Below are positions 26,976 to 38,600 of a stretch of DNA of 64,000 bases, piece after piece. Within the stretch, counting starts at the first letter, position 1, and each line of letters starts with the position of its first letter. A program made the position numbers and the translations under genes. The DNA is taken from contig NW_002476202.1 in assembly GCF_000189635.1 (NCBI RefSeq), positions 62,001 to 126,000 of the forward strand, in the 5' to 3' direction. The stretch is from Tetrahymena thermophila SB210 (Eukaryota; Ciliophora; Oligohymenophorea; Hymenostomatida; Tetrahymenidae). The notes beneath the pieces are model-generated. The model did no database searches, was not told the origin of the DNA, and worked only from the letters and a program-made list of their open reading frames with translations.

Positions 26976-29225
26976 ATGATTAATACAAACTAAGGATAAA
27001 AAAGTAGCTTTTTTATGCTGACTGACTTGTTCGGTACAGCTGTAAGCATTAGATATAATAAAAAAGAAAGCTTCAATACTAGATTAGGTGGAATTGTTAG
27101 CTTATGTCTTGGAATTATATTGTTATTGTATGTTGCCAATATACTTTAAATTTATATATCGCATTCATAGGTCTAGGTTATATAGGAGCTGAAAAATATT
27201 TAAAATTTGAGTTCTTTCAACTTAACAGTTGATAACTTTTCTTTTATGGTAGGTGTAACTGATATATACTACAATACTTTTATTGATAACTCCATTTATA
27301 CTCTACAAGCTACTTAGATTATTTAAATAAGAGAACTTAATTAAACAACAGGATTATATCAATAAAGCATTAAGATGATTCCTATTGAGCTTGAATAATG
27401 TACTAAAGATCATTTTCGTATTGATGGCACACAGGATTATTTTACAAAATAGATCTATAATAATATGTTCTGCTTCAAAATGGATTAAGTCATTTAGTTA
27501 GAAGGTGACTATAACTCCCTATCATTTAAGGAATTGTAAATAGAAATGTTTGAATGCTAAGGAAGCACTTGCAAAAGTCCTGATCAAGTAAAAAGGAGGT
27601 TAAATAACTGTTATCTGCAGGTTTATTTCACAGATAAGAATATCATCTCTACAAATCTTTAAAACCCTATTTAAAACTTTGCAAAATCTAATTTTTATAT
27701 TGCAGGAAATGATTTTTCTAAAACAATAAATTTGTATATGCTTTAAAATTTGATTTCTTCAGAAGTTGGAGTATTATTTGATGATATAAAAAATAGACTA
27801 GAAATTACTTACAGCGGAGATAGAGAATCAGTCGTTTCTAGGACTACCAATCGAATCTTCCTTTTACAAATGACACTGTAGCCAAGCAAGTAAATGAATT
27901 ATTACAGAAAGTACCTTTCTTTATCACAAGTTCTTTCATAAATAGGAGGTATCTATAATATTTTGTTTGCTATAGGATGCTTTGTATGCAGACCTTATGC
28001 TTAACTATAGTATAAAAAGAATTTAATTAATACTGTTTTCGGTTTTTAGTATATCAATAATGATTAGTAAATATAACAAAATTAATTTAGCTGTATTGAA
28101 AAGGAAAATGACCAAAAGGTATAAAAATTATTTTAAACTAATATAAATAACTCTTAAATAGAACATGACAAGTCTATTTAGTCAATCAACTTAAAAAACA
28201 AAGCATAATCATAACTTTAATCAGAGAGCAATAATCTTGTGAATAGTAACAAGAATATAATAACTAACTCTAAGAATAGCTAAAATTGTAGCAAAATAAA
28301 CAAAAAACTAAACAAATTTTAAATATCATAATGCTAAGACTATTAGAGCAATACATTTGAAGTAGAAAAAAATAATAAGTAAACAGAAAACGCTAAAAAT
28401 GAAATTGTTTTGAAAGATTTTTTTAAATAGACATTTGATGAGCTGAAATTAAATACATGTGACTATTTCAAGTATTATTTAAGCTGGTTTATCTGTAAAA
28501 GAAAAAATAAGTCTTAAATTATAGACTATAGTCTTTAGAAGTTGTACAATCATTTAGATATTTATTATATTATGAACAAATTAATAGAATTTGAAAAATT
28601 AAAAAGACTTTTGCTAACTGAAAATTAATTAAAGCTTTTTGATTACATTCCAAAACCCATCTTTAATATTGATAATGAAAACCAGCTAATTATTTAAAAT
28701 GACTAGGATGAATCAAATACAGGTATATTATATGAAGATAATAGATCACTGCTTAAAAAAGCTGAAGAAGCTTAAGAAGCGTATAATAACTTAATGAGCA
28801 ATCCTCATAGATAACTTTTAGATGAAAAGCTAATTAGCTTTTTACATCCAAAACTTGTGTGCCTTTTAAATGAAAATTCTTTTGATAAACTATTAATTAA
28901 TTAAGAAAATCTAAGTAAGTTGAAACTCAGAAAAAGTTTGTTTACTCCTTTAGGAAAATTTAAAACAAATACTAATGTTAATTCAGCTTCTAGAATTGAT
29001 TTTATATAAAATAATCGAATGTTCTCAGATAATTTAGTTTAGAGTTGTGAAAAAAGCAGTTATATAGATAATGAAGTTGTATTTGAAGACAATAAGATTT
29101 TCGATATTGATTTTGATTTAGATAAAAATAAATTAGACGAATATCAATCCAATTTTAATACAATCTCTATGATAAATTAGTAATAAAAAAAATTTATAAA
29201 TAAAAACGAAGTCTAAAATGAATGA
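26976..29225 (+). CDS. Two-pass membrane protein, 749 aa (paralogue A)
   Basis: This is a single uninterrupted reading frame with TAA/TAG as Gln, from ATG 26976 to TGA 29225. The start was chosen over the in-frame ATG at 27015 because the neighbouring paralogue also begins M-I-N. Residues 39-57 form a membrane helix preceded by DLFGTAVSIRYNKK. Residues 60-315 form an extracytoplasmic domain with scattered cysteines (CTKDHF, FECQGSTCK, NNCY) and the motif YSGDRESVVSRTTNRIFLLQ. A second helix lies at about 322-341 (IGGIYNILFAIGCFVCRPYA). The remaining 400 residues are a polar cytosolic tail with a Gln/Asn-rich linker and a conserved block (NTCDYFKYYLSW...KLYNHLDIYYIMNKLIEFEKLK). I recognise no named family. 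It looks like one of the large ciliate families of unnamed transmembrane proteins. Tandem with 30119-32362. Confidence 0.87.
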
Positions 29226-30118
29226 ATTAATTAATTATTCATCCCATCAAACTTTAAAGATGTCCAACATCTCATAATTTTTACTTATTAAGCAATGTGT
29301 CTATTAAATATTAATTTATTTTATGTTTTATAAAGTTTTTTGAACAAATTTCTTTTTAAATAAGAATTCAAAAATATTTTAAAAAAATTTTTATTAATTC
29401 TAAAAAGTATAGTTTTAATTTTAATTTAATTTTTTTAAGATAAAAGAAAGAATTACTTCTAAATATTTTTAACTAAATTTATTTTATTAAAATATAACAC
29501 TCTATATCAAAAAATAAATTATCCACTCTAAATAAACTAAAAATTATTTTTTAAAAATATATGTATTATTTGAGCAAATATTATCATAAAATTATAATAT
29601 GGCTTAAAAATTAGTGATTTCTAGCCAAGAAGGAATGCTTTAAAAAATTAAATATTTTTCAAATTTTTAAAGATGAGATAAATACAAAATACCAAATTAA
29701 CTTTTTACAAGTATTTTTGCATAATTATTCATTTATTTTTAAAAATTCAAACATTATTAAATGGACTGAGTTATTAAAATAAAAAAATAATTAAAGGAAG
29801 ATCAATTTTATCAACCAATCAATCAATAATCCTCTTTTTCAATTTTTTAATAAAATTTCTACTTTTTAATTTAATAATTCAATTTTTTCCTTTTCATTTT
29901 TTCTTTTTTGTTCTACTTTAGAAAAGTTTATAAAAAAATAAGCTTTAAATACAAATAAATTTATCAAGTAAATCACTTACTAACTAACTCTTAAATAAAT
30001 TAGATAGAAAAGAAAGAATTTTGTAGTTTAAAAAGTGAGGTTTTGTGATAATAAGTATAATTAATTTCAGATCAAAGTAGAAATAAAATTTTGGTAAATT
30101 CTAAATTCAATAAAAAAC
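29226..30118. other. Intergenic spacer between the paralogues
   Basis: This is AT-rich sequence with stops in all frames. It holds the 3' UTR of the upstream gene and the promoter region of the downstream one. Nothing else is recognisable. Confidence 0.6.
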
Positions 30119-32362
30119 ATGATAAATTAAGAAAAAAATCAATAAAAAAATAACTTTTTTGAGTTATCAGATTTGTTTGGTTCTGCTGTAAATATTAGAT
30201 ACAATAAGAAATAGAATTATAATACTTCTTTTGGAGGTTTTGTAAGCTGCTCTTTATCAGTTGTGCTAATTTTATATATTTCTAATATCCTAAAAATTTA
30301 TTTATCGCATTAATAAGTTCAAGTTATATAAGAGTTATAAAATGTCTAAAAACTTGAATAATTTAATCTAACTGTAAATACTTTTTCCTTCATGATTGCT
30401 ATAACAGACATTAACTACACGAGTTTTATAGATAACTCGATTTACACTTTAAAAGTTACATAAATTACATAAAAGCGTATTCTTAATTAAACATCAGGTC
30501 AATATGATCTGAAAATCACTCATACTCCTATTAACATGGAAAGGTGTACTAAAGAACATTTTCTTATAGATGGAACTTAGAGTTATTTTTTACAATAAGA
30601 TTATGATCATATGTATTGCTTTAATAAGGATTCAGTATTATATTTGGAGGGAGATTATAATTAGCTTGACTATAAGTAGCTATAATTCGAAGTGCTTGAA
30701 TGCCAGGGAACTAATTGCAAAGATTAACAATCAATTAATCATAAATTAAATAATTGCTACATGTAAGTCTTTTTCACAGATAAGAATATTATTTCAACTG
30801 ATGTAAAAAATCCTTTGTAAAGTTATGCAAGATCCAATTTTTATATTGCAGGTACCACTTTTACAAAAGCTATTAACATGTATATGATTTAAACATAAAT
30901 CTAAACTGATGAAGGAATAATATATGATGATTATTAGTCTATTTCAGCAATAACTTACAGTAATGATAGAGAATCTGTTGTTTCAAAAACTACTAACAGG
31001 ATATTTCTTTTGTAAATATCTCTATAGCCAAACAAATAATTAAATTATATTAGAAAATATTTATCGTTATCTTAAATGCTTTCTTAAATTGGAGGTATCT
31101 ATAATATTTTATTTGCTTTTGGTTGTTTTATCTGCCGACCTTATGCTAAATTACAATACAAACGTAATTTAATGAATAGCGTGTTTGGCTTTTAATACAT
31201 TAACTCATCTGATCAATCAAATTTAAATTTAGTTGATTAAAAAAATTTAACAGATATTAAAGAAAAAGAGTAAAGCTCTCCATTTGTTAATTCAAATAAT
31301 TAGCAAAATGCAACTTTTGAAAAAAACTCTTCTTAAACTGACAAAAGATTAAGAGCGACTACTAATATTTCTCAAAAAACATCTAAATAATCACGGAGAA
31401 ACAGTATTAACTTAGCTGAAAATGAAAAAATAGAAGAAAAAGCATTTAATTGCAGTATAAAATAAAAAAAAAATCAAAGTATCAATTCTATAAAAAACAC
31501 AGATAAGAATGGTATTAAAGAAAATGAATTAATTTTTAAAAAGTTTTTCTAATAAACGTTTGAAGAGCTGAGATTGAACACATGTGACTACTTTAAATAT
31601 TATTTAAGTTACATAATTTGTAGGAAAAAAAATAAATCTTAAATAATCGATTATGGCCTTCAAAAGCTTTACAATCATTTGGATATTTATTATATTATAA
31701 ATAAATTGATAGAATTTGAAAAGCTAAAAAAACTTTTATTAAATGAAAATTAAATTAAACTATTTGAATATATTCCAAAACCAATTATAAGCATTAATAA
31801 AGCAAATTAAGAAATCATTTAGACTCAATCAAATCAATCAGACACTGGAATATTATATGAAGATAATAGAACAATCATTCAAAAGGCTGAAGATGCATAA
31901 GAAGCATATAATAAAATAATAAACAATCCAAATAGATAATTATTAGATGAACGACTGATTAGTTTGTTACATCCAAAGCTAGTTGATCTTCTAAATGAAA
32001 ACTCCTTCGATAAATTATAAGATAATTAAGACAAAATTCGTAAGCTTCAGTATCGAAAAAGTATATTTACACCTCAAAATAAACTATTTAACTAGACACT
32101 TAATACTTTAACAAAATTTGATTCATAATCCCCAAATAACACATATCAAACTGAAAAAATATGCTAATATGAGTTGGATAGTTTTTAATTGGAATAAGAA
32201 ATCACATCTGAAAATAGCTCTGTTAAAAATAAAGAAGATAATCACAATAAGGTGAACACATATCAAATGAATTTTAAATCTATATTAAATATGAAATAAA
32301 CTTAGAAAAGCTAATGAACTTAAAATTTAGATCTTGATAAAGAAATTAAAAATTTTGAATGA
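30119..32362 (+). CDS. Two-pass membrane protein, 747 aa (paralogue B)
   Basis: This intronless frame runs from ATG 30119 to TGA 32362 and is collinear with the 26976-29225 gene along its whole length. Shared blocks include DLFGSAVNIRYNKK before helix 1, FIDNSIYTL, LNNCYMQVFFTDKNIIST, SNDRESVV.KTTNRIFLLQ and a second helix around GGIYNILFAFGCFICRPYAK. The tail block LNTCDYFKYYLS...KLYNHLDIYYIINKLIEFEKLK is almost unchanged, as is ILYEDNR...KAE.AQEAYN. The linker between the second helix and this block and the last 100 residues have diverged most. The pattern points to purifying selection on ectodomain, helices and distal tail after a tandem duplication. Molecular role unknown. Confidence 0.87.
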
Positions 32363-33241
32363 ATTAGATTTCTAAATTTTTATTACTAAGTATTTATATT
32401 CATTTAATAATATAAAATATTCAAATAATTTTAACATATATAAATTTAAGGTTTTAATGATCTTCGAAATCAGATTTTTAACTATTAAACAATGCTAAAT
32501 TTAAAGAAATATATTATTTTTGCTTTTATTAAATTAAATTAATTAACTTTTTACTTTTTTGAATAAAATTATTTTGTTGCATTTTAAATTTGAATAATAT
32601 CAGATTTTTCTTATTAAATTGTGAGTAAAATCTCCTATTTTTATTTCATTCAAATCTATTTCTCCCCTAATCTGACCCCCTAAAAATAAAACCTTGTTTT
32701 TTTATATTAATACTTATTTTAAATAAATAAAATACTGCAATAATCTTAATCTAAAAAAGATGAGGAGGGAGGTATTCTTAATATATAGGATTTAAGTTAT
32801 GTATTAAAATAAAACTAATTTATTTGAATTATTGATTTTTTAAATGCGTGCTTGATTTTGTTGAATTGCACAACAATTTACTATAAATGTTATAATAAAA
32901 CATATTATAAGTTTAAATTATTAATAAAAAGTAGTTTAAAAAAACAAGAGAGAATCACCTTTTTGATAAAATAATTAAGATTATATTCAAATATAATTAA
33001 AACTAAATGGTTTTCAGTCACTTATTAAAGTGGATTTATAATATTTTATTTAAAAATTACATAATTAAAGCATAGATATTTCATTGTAACTTTTATACAA
33101 AAATAATTTTAATATAGAAAATAATTTAAAACATAAAACAATTAGTTAATCTAATAAATGCCATTCCTTTATTTTTGAAAATCTAGTTTATTTGCTAACT
33201 TATATATATTTAATTGCTATAAACACATACCACATAATATA
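32363..33241. other. Convergent intergenic region
   Basis: The 3' ends of the plus-strand paralogue B and the minus-strand gene at 33242-34933 face each other here. The sequence is AT-rich without coding signal. No terminator-like or RNA structure stands out. Confidence 0.55.
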
Positions 33242-34933
33242 TCATTCGATTGCAAAGGCATTAATATCTGCCTATCCATATGGATCGTCATCTTCATAAT
33301 CTTATTCTTTTTAAATACTATTTCTCTGCTTTTTATTGTTGTCCATATTTCCTGGATTAGATTTATAATTTTTCTTTAGTTACTATTCTTATTATTCTTC
33401 TTAGAGTTTTCTTGCATTTAATGAGCCAATTTCAATATCTACGTTTTTATTATAGTCGTTTCTTGATTATGAATGCTAATTTTTCTTATGCATTACTGGT
33501 GGAGTAGAGTCGGCATTATTAAAATTACCAAAATTTCTACCATTTTCACTATTTTTGTTTGCTTATAGGACCTGCTTTTTATCACTTTATTATGTAACCT
33601 CACTTGGATATTGCATATATGGGTCTTTTTGTTAATATTTATTAGTTTCTGGAGTATGATGATTACCATTTTACTCTGAATGAAGTGGCTTATGATTATT
33701 ATTATTATTATTATTTTCATCTCTATATTTATTAGATGCTGATTAAACAGCTCCCTAAACTACAGAATCGTTAATGCTAGATGTTTCTTGATTAGAGAAA
33801 TTGAAGCGACAATATTTAATATGCCATAGTAAGTAAAAGGGAAGGAGAATGATTGCCAAAGCAAATAAACCAGTATCTTATTTCTAATCTGCATACTAAG
33901 CTATTCCAACTATAGTTAAAAAAATATTTTCTAATAGCCTAAATATTATAAATAGCTTGCTACGAAGTGACTTAAAGTTATTTTATACTCTCAACTACTA
34001 CCTGTAGTTATCAAGATTTCTACTTTCAGAGTTCCATTCATCAGAATCTTAGACCATGGTATCTTCTAAACGGAAGTAAAATGTGCCTGCCCAACCTTTC
34101 TAAAGGGTTGACAAAATCCAAAAGCTCTTTTCCTAGCCTTCTTTTTTGCAAATAATAAGCTCTAATAAGAAATTAACACAAAATTCACCTATCATGTAGC
34201 CAATGATTCCAGATTGATTAATCATTATTCTAAAGAAAGATAGAAAGACTAATCTATAAAAAAATTCGCATGCTATAAATGTATAAATATAGATTTTTTA
34301 TTTAGCTTTTATTGTTAAGATGTTTTAGGTATAATACTCTAAGTTGGTTTAAGCTGTGTTAAGAATATGAATAATGCCACAAGCTAAAGTCAATCCACTA
34401 GCAGTGTACCCTTTGTAAAAAGTGAAAAAGCAGAATAAAGAATAAGGAGAGCTAATTAAAAAAACTCTTAAGTATTTCTTCAAAAATAACCTCATTCCTC
34501 TACCTTCCTCAGACTTACACATTTCTCCAATATAATCTAAAAATACTAATGCCATGATAGCTTAAGACCACTTATAGGTCTTTACTCCTATGTAGAAAAA
34601 CTATTAATTTTATTTGATTAAAAAATGTAAAATAACTAATTATTCTAATATTCATAGCTTCAAAATAAATAAAAATAATCTTGTTTTACAGTTTTAAAAG
34701 CTAATTGCTTTATTTAAAATATTTTAATTAATAATAATTTGAATTACGAGGTACAATCTTTCTAAAATCAGAAGAGTGAGAGCAACTCCTAAAATAGATT
34801 TGTTATCGTGTTGGAAAAATATCACAATTGATATGATTGAAAACACAACATCTAAATGGTGAAAAAATGCTGCTATAAAATTAATTTTATCTTTGTCGGC
34901 TAAGTCTTTTCTGTCGCTACTACTGACATCCAT
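33242..34933 (-). CDS. Multi-pass membrane protein with Asn/Gln-rich tail, 545 aa
   Basis: Exon 1 is 34933-34690 and exon 2 is 34635-33242, joined across a 54-nt GTAAAA...TTAG intron. Together they make 546 codons ending in TGA. After a polar start (MDVSSSDRKDLADKDK) there are about seven or eight hydrophobic segments across the first 330 residues, including DVVFSIISIVIFF, LGVALTLLILERLYLVIQI, FLISSPYSLFCFFTF and FALAIILLPFYLLWHIKYC. The last 200 residues are hydrophilic, rich in N, Q, H and K, and end in an acidic EDDDPYG patch. The helix order and the charged CKKEGQEK loop before GWAGTFYF recall XK-related (XKR) membrane proteins, some of which scramble phospholipids, but no diagnostic motif is certain. 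Treat XKR as a hypothesis. Confidence 0.8.
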
Positions 34934-35617
34934 TTTTTAACACTTCTTTGTAAACCTTATTTACTTTTAATTATTAATTTTTGAGACTTTAAGATGCTTA
35001 AATTTGAAAAATTATTTAATTCTTTATTTTCAATATATTAAATTTCAATTTAATATTTTACAATTACGAAATAGTAATAATAAAAATTTATTCACAATAA
35101 TACAAATCAGATACTCAGAATTCTTATCGTTTCTTCTTTGCTAACTAGATGACTAAAATAATAAAAATTCAACGTTCTAAATTTTATGTAAAAATTTAAG
35201 GAATATATGAGTAAATTTATTATATAATCTTTTTTCGAAGTAATCACAATAATGTAAATTGCTTTACTGGAAAATATAATCTATATTATTTTTTCATAAG
35301 CAAAATTTATTATATTAGGAAAAGAGTAAAAATTCGATAGAGTTAATAGACAAACATAAATTGTTTAAAATTTGAAAATAGTCTAGATATTTTATATTGT
35401 TTATACAGTCATACTATCTAGCTTACTAAGTTAATACAAAATATTTATAATATCTTTTAAGATATTTTAATTTTTTTTAAATAGAAATTATTTATATTTT
35501 AAAATACTGTAAAGATTATTAATTATTATTAGATTTTCTTATTCTCATTTATCTAATTTATCTTATTCCCATTTATCTAATTTATCTTATTCTCATTTAT
35601 CTAATTTATCTTTTTTC
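34934..35617. other. Intergenic region with 24-bp minisatellite
   Basis: This is the upstream flank of the 33242-34933 gene and the 3' flank of the dynein-like gene. Apart from the minisatellite next to the dynein stop codon, it is plain AT-rich sequence. Confidence 0.55.
35536..35610. repeat. 24-bp minisatellite, about three copies
   Basis: The unit tcttattctcatttatctaa plus ttta is repeated three times with one c/t difference in the middle copy. It begins 8 bp beyond the TGA of the dynein-like gene on its 3' side, so it is transcribed in the 3' UTR if the UTR is at least 85 nt long. Confidence 0.85.
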
Positions 35618-38600
35618 TCACAAAAATTCTTGCTATAGATAAATTTCAGTTGATCTTTTTACCCAAAACTCTTAGGGTTTAGATGATCTAAAGTAGAAAT
35701 AAACCCTCATAGGGAATGAATTAAAAAGATGATTTGTTAAAGAATTGACAACAGGTAATCTGACCACATATTACTTTGAATCATTTGATGCTTTTTTACC
35801 AGCAAATTCAGACTAATTTGTGAAAAAAGTTTTAATTTATTTATATTTTGAATTAGAATTTTAATTTACTTTTTAAACCTTTTTAGTTCCATTTATGAAT
35901 TAATTCTGAGCATAATAAGTACCTTCGAAGTCATATAAATTTTCATCCACAAAATTCATAGACACGTGTGCAGGATAGTTCTAGTATTTTTTAAAAATTT
36001 AATGATTATAAATGCTTCTAAATAAATGAATTCTACCTTGTAAAAGTTGTTCTTATATATTTTCTTTTTGACCATTATTTTCATATTAGGAATTTTATAT
36101 TCAAATTCTCTTGGGTGTTCTATATCTAAAGCATGTTCATTCAGTCTACCATTCTTTATGAAAAAACCATTTATCAACATGGATCCATCTGTGGGCTATT
36201 GAACAGAAGGTTTGTTTTGGATTTCACATTCAATTTTGAGATCAAATATACTCACATTTAATTCTGTTGATTTGTGAGTTAAGTAAGAAGAAATCAAGAA
36301 AAATGGATCAAACATTTAGTCTAGCTGTATTACAGGATACATTCTGCATTTTCTTTCCTCTAATATAAGTTTAAGAGTTTCTAATTTTAGTACCAAATAT
36401 TTCATATATTGCTAAAGATCATTCTCTCTAATTAAGAAAGATTAAATCCACCAATTTTAAGGCACTTTATTTTCCAAGATATTTATCAAAATAGCTTCTT
36501 GCTCAGAAGTTTTTAAAAAACCTGTCTGGAGTAAACTTTTTTCTTGCTAAGAGAAGGAACTTTAACGATACAAGACATATTGTATCACACCATCAAGATC
36601 AGTAATTATTCTCTTAAGTAGTGATTTAGCAATTTAAAGCTCATTTTACAAAGTTGACTAAATAAAATAACAAAAAAAATTTTTTAATTTAGAATAATTA
36701 ATTTAAAAATTACATTGTAAACTGCTTGATTGCTGTCTTTTGTATAATTTGGTTGAGAGTTAAAAAACTGAATAGAATCACTCACCCTATTTGATGATAA
36801 CTATTCTTAAGTACTTAATTTTATTAAATTCTATCCAATTGTGTTCGGTTGCTTTACAAAAACAGATTCTTTTCTAGGATGGAAAAGTGGACTGCTAACG
36901 CTTGGAGGACTCTGTAAAGATTATTAATAAGAGTTTTTACTAGGAGAGTTTAAATTTGGAGAAGGAGTATTCTGTGTATTTTCTACAATAAACTATTTTC
37001 CGAAGAATACCGATTATCTATGGGGTGAGGCAAGAGCAGCAACACTCTTTCTGTGATTCAATTTTAAATTAAGCTAAGGCGAGCTTTGTAAATTATTTAA
37101 CATAATATTTGCTATTGATGGCTGTCTAAGAGATGACTTAATTTATGGAGAGCTTAACCTATTTGTGCTTAGCTATGTTTCACTCTTTTCTATTTAGTTA
37201 AGTAAATTGCTCTTTCTGCTGATAACAGGGGCAGCATGGAGTGGTTTATCAGATAACCATTTCTATAAACCTTTTTTCAAATTGTGATCTTCTGTAAACA
37301 CTTATTTTATTGGAGACATATTTTTTCCTTTTTTTTATTGGTTTTCTTCTTCATTTTTTGAGTCAGAAAAAGAAGAATCAAATGAAGAATCTGAGTCCTT
37401 GTTCTTTCGTAATTTTATTTAAAAGGCATTTCTAGAAATTTTACTTAGTTTAGCTTGCTAAATATTTTGATCTTCACTCATGTCACTGGAACTATCTGAA
37501 TCAGAGTCATTTTCTTCCTAAATATCATTTTTGGTGAATTTACTTGAAAATAAATCTAAATTTTAAGACTTTTCAAACAAAATCTTAAATTCGTTTTAAA
37601 TCTGTTAAATCTTTTGAATAATAGTCATATTTTTGCCTAATAAATCGATGTGGTTAATCCAGTAAGCATAAATTTAGCCAACTTGCTGGAGTATAAAATC
37701 ATCAGAATCACCTAATTCCACATTTTTATCATTAGTTGAAACTAAGCTTACATCCGAAAGACTCTCCTTTTCTTCAGAAGTTTAAGCTATTTAATTCTTT
37801 AACTCCCTAAGAATTTCAGCTTCTTTTCCTAACTATTCTTAGAGTTACACTTTTTTATGTATTCTAGCCATCAATCTTTATGATCTCTGTTAATAAATAA
37901 ATAATGAATAGTTTATATAATTTGACAATTTAATATTAAGTAATACATTGAACCCATATTATATTTCAGTATTAGGAGAAATTTCTATTGTTTAAGGTGA
38001 ATCCAAATTAGGAAGATCATTTATTGTTTTAAATATAGTTTCCTCAGTAGATTGATTGGGTTATTCATAAAACAGTGTGTATTTTTAATCTCCTGAAGTG
38101 TAAATAGTTTATTTGTCAACGCCTTTAAACACAAGTTCTTCCAATAGATCTCTCATTGAAGCAATAGTCCATGTCGAATGAGCATTATATGGCATTTCTT
38201 CAGAAAATATCAATTTTAAGTAGTTTCTGAAGAATAGTGAAGGATTTATTGAGTAATAATTCAAGAAATGGAATCCATCTTCAACTTTTAAAAAGTAAAT
38301 AAAATAATTAAATCGATTAATTAATTCATTTATTAAAGAATATTAGTAAGTATTTACCCACATAAAGAAGATCTAAATCTGAGAAAAATAGAAGCTCACT
38401 TTATTGATAATACTCAGCAAGTTTTCTATGATATTTATGTCTGGACCTTAATATTGAAAAAATGAAGAAGATGTTGAATTTAATTTTATTTGAGAATTTT
38501 TCTAGCATATTAACTGCATGCTTATTTTTTTCTCTCAAGGCTATCCTATCAATAAAGACGCTATGAATATTATAAGAATAATTGATATTTTCATGCCTTT

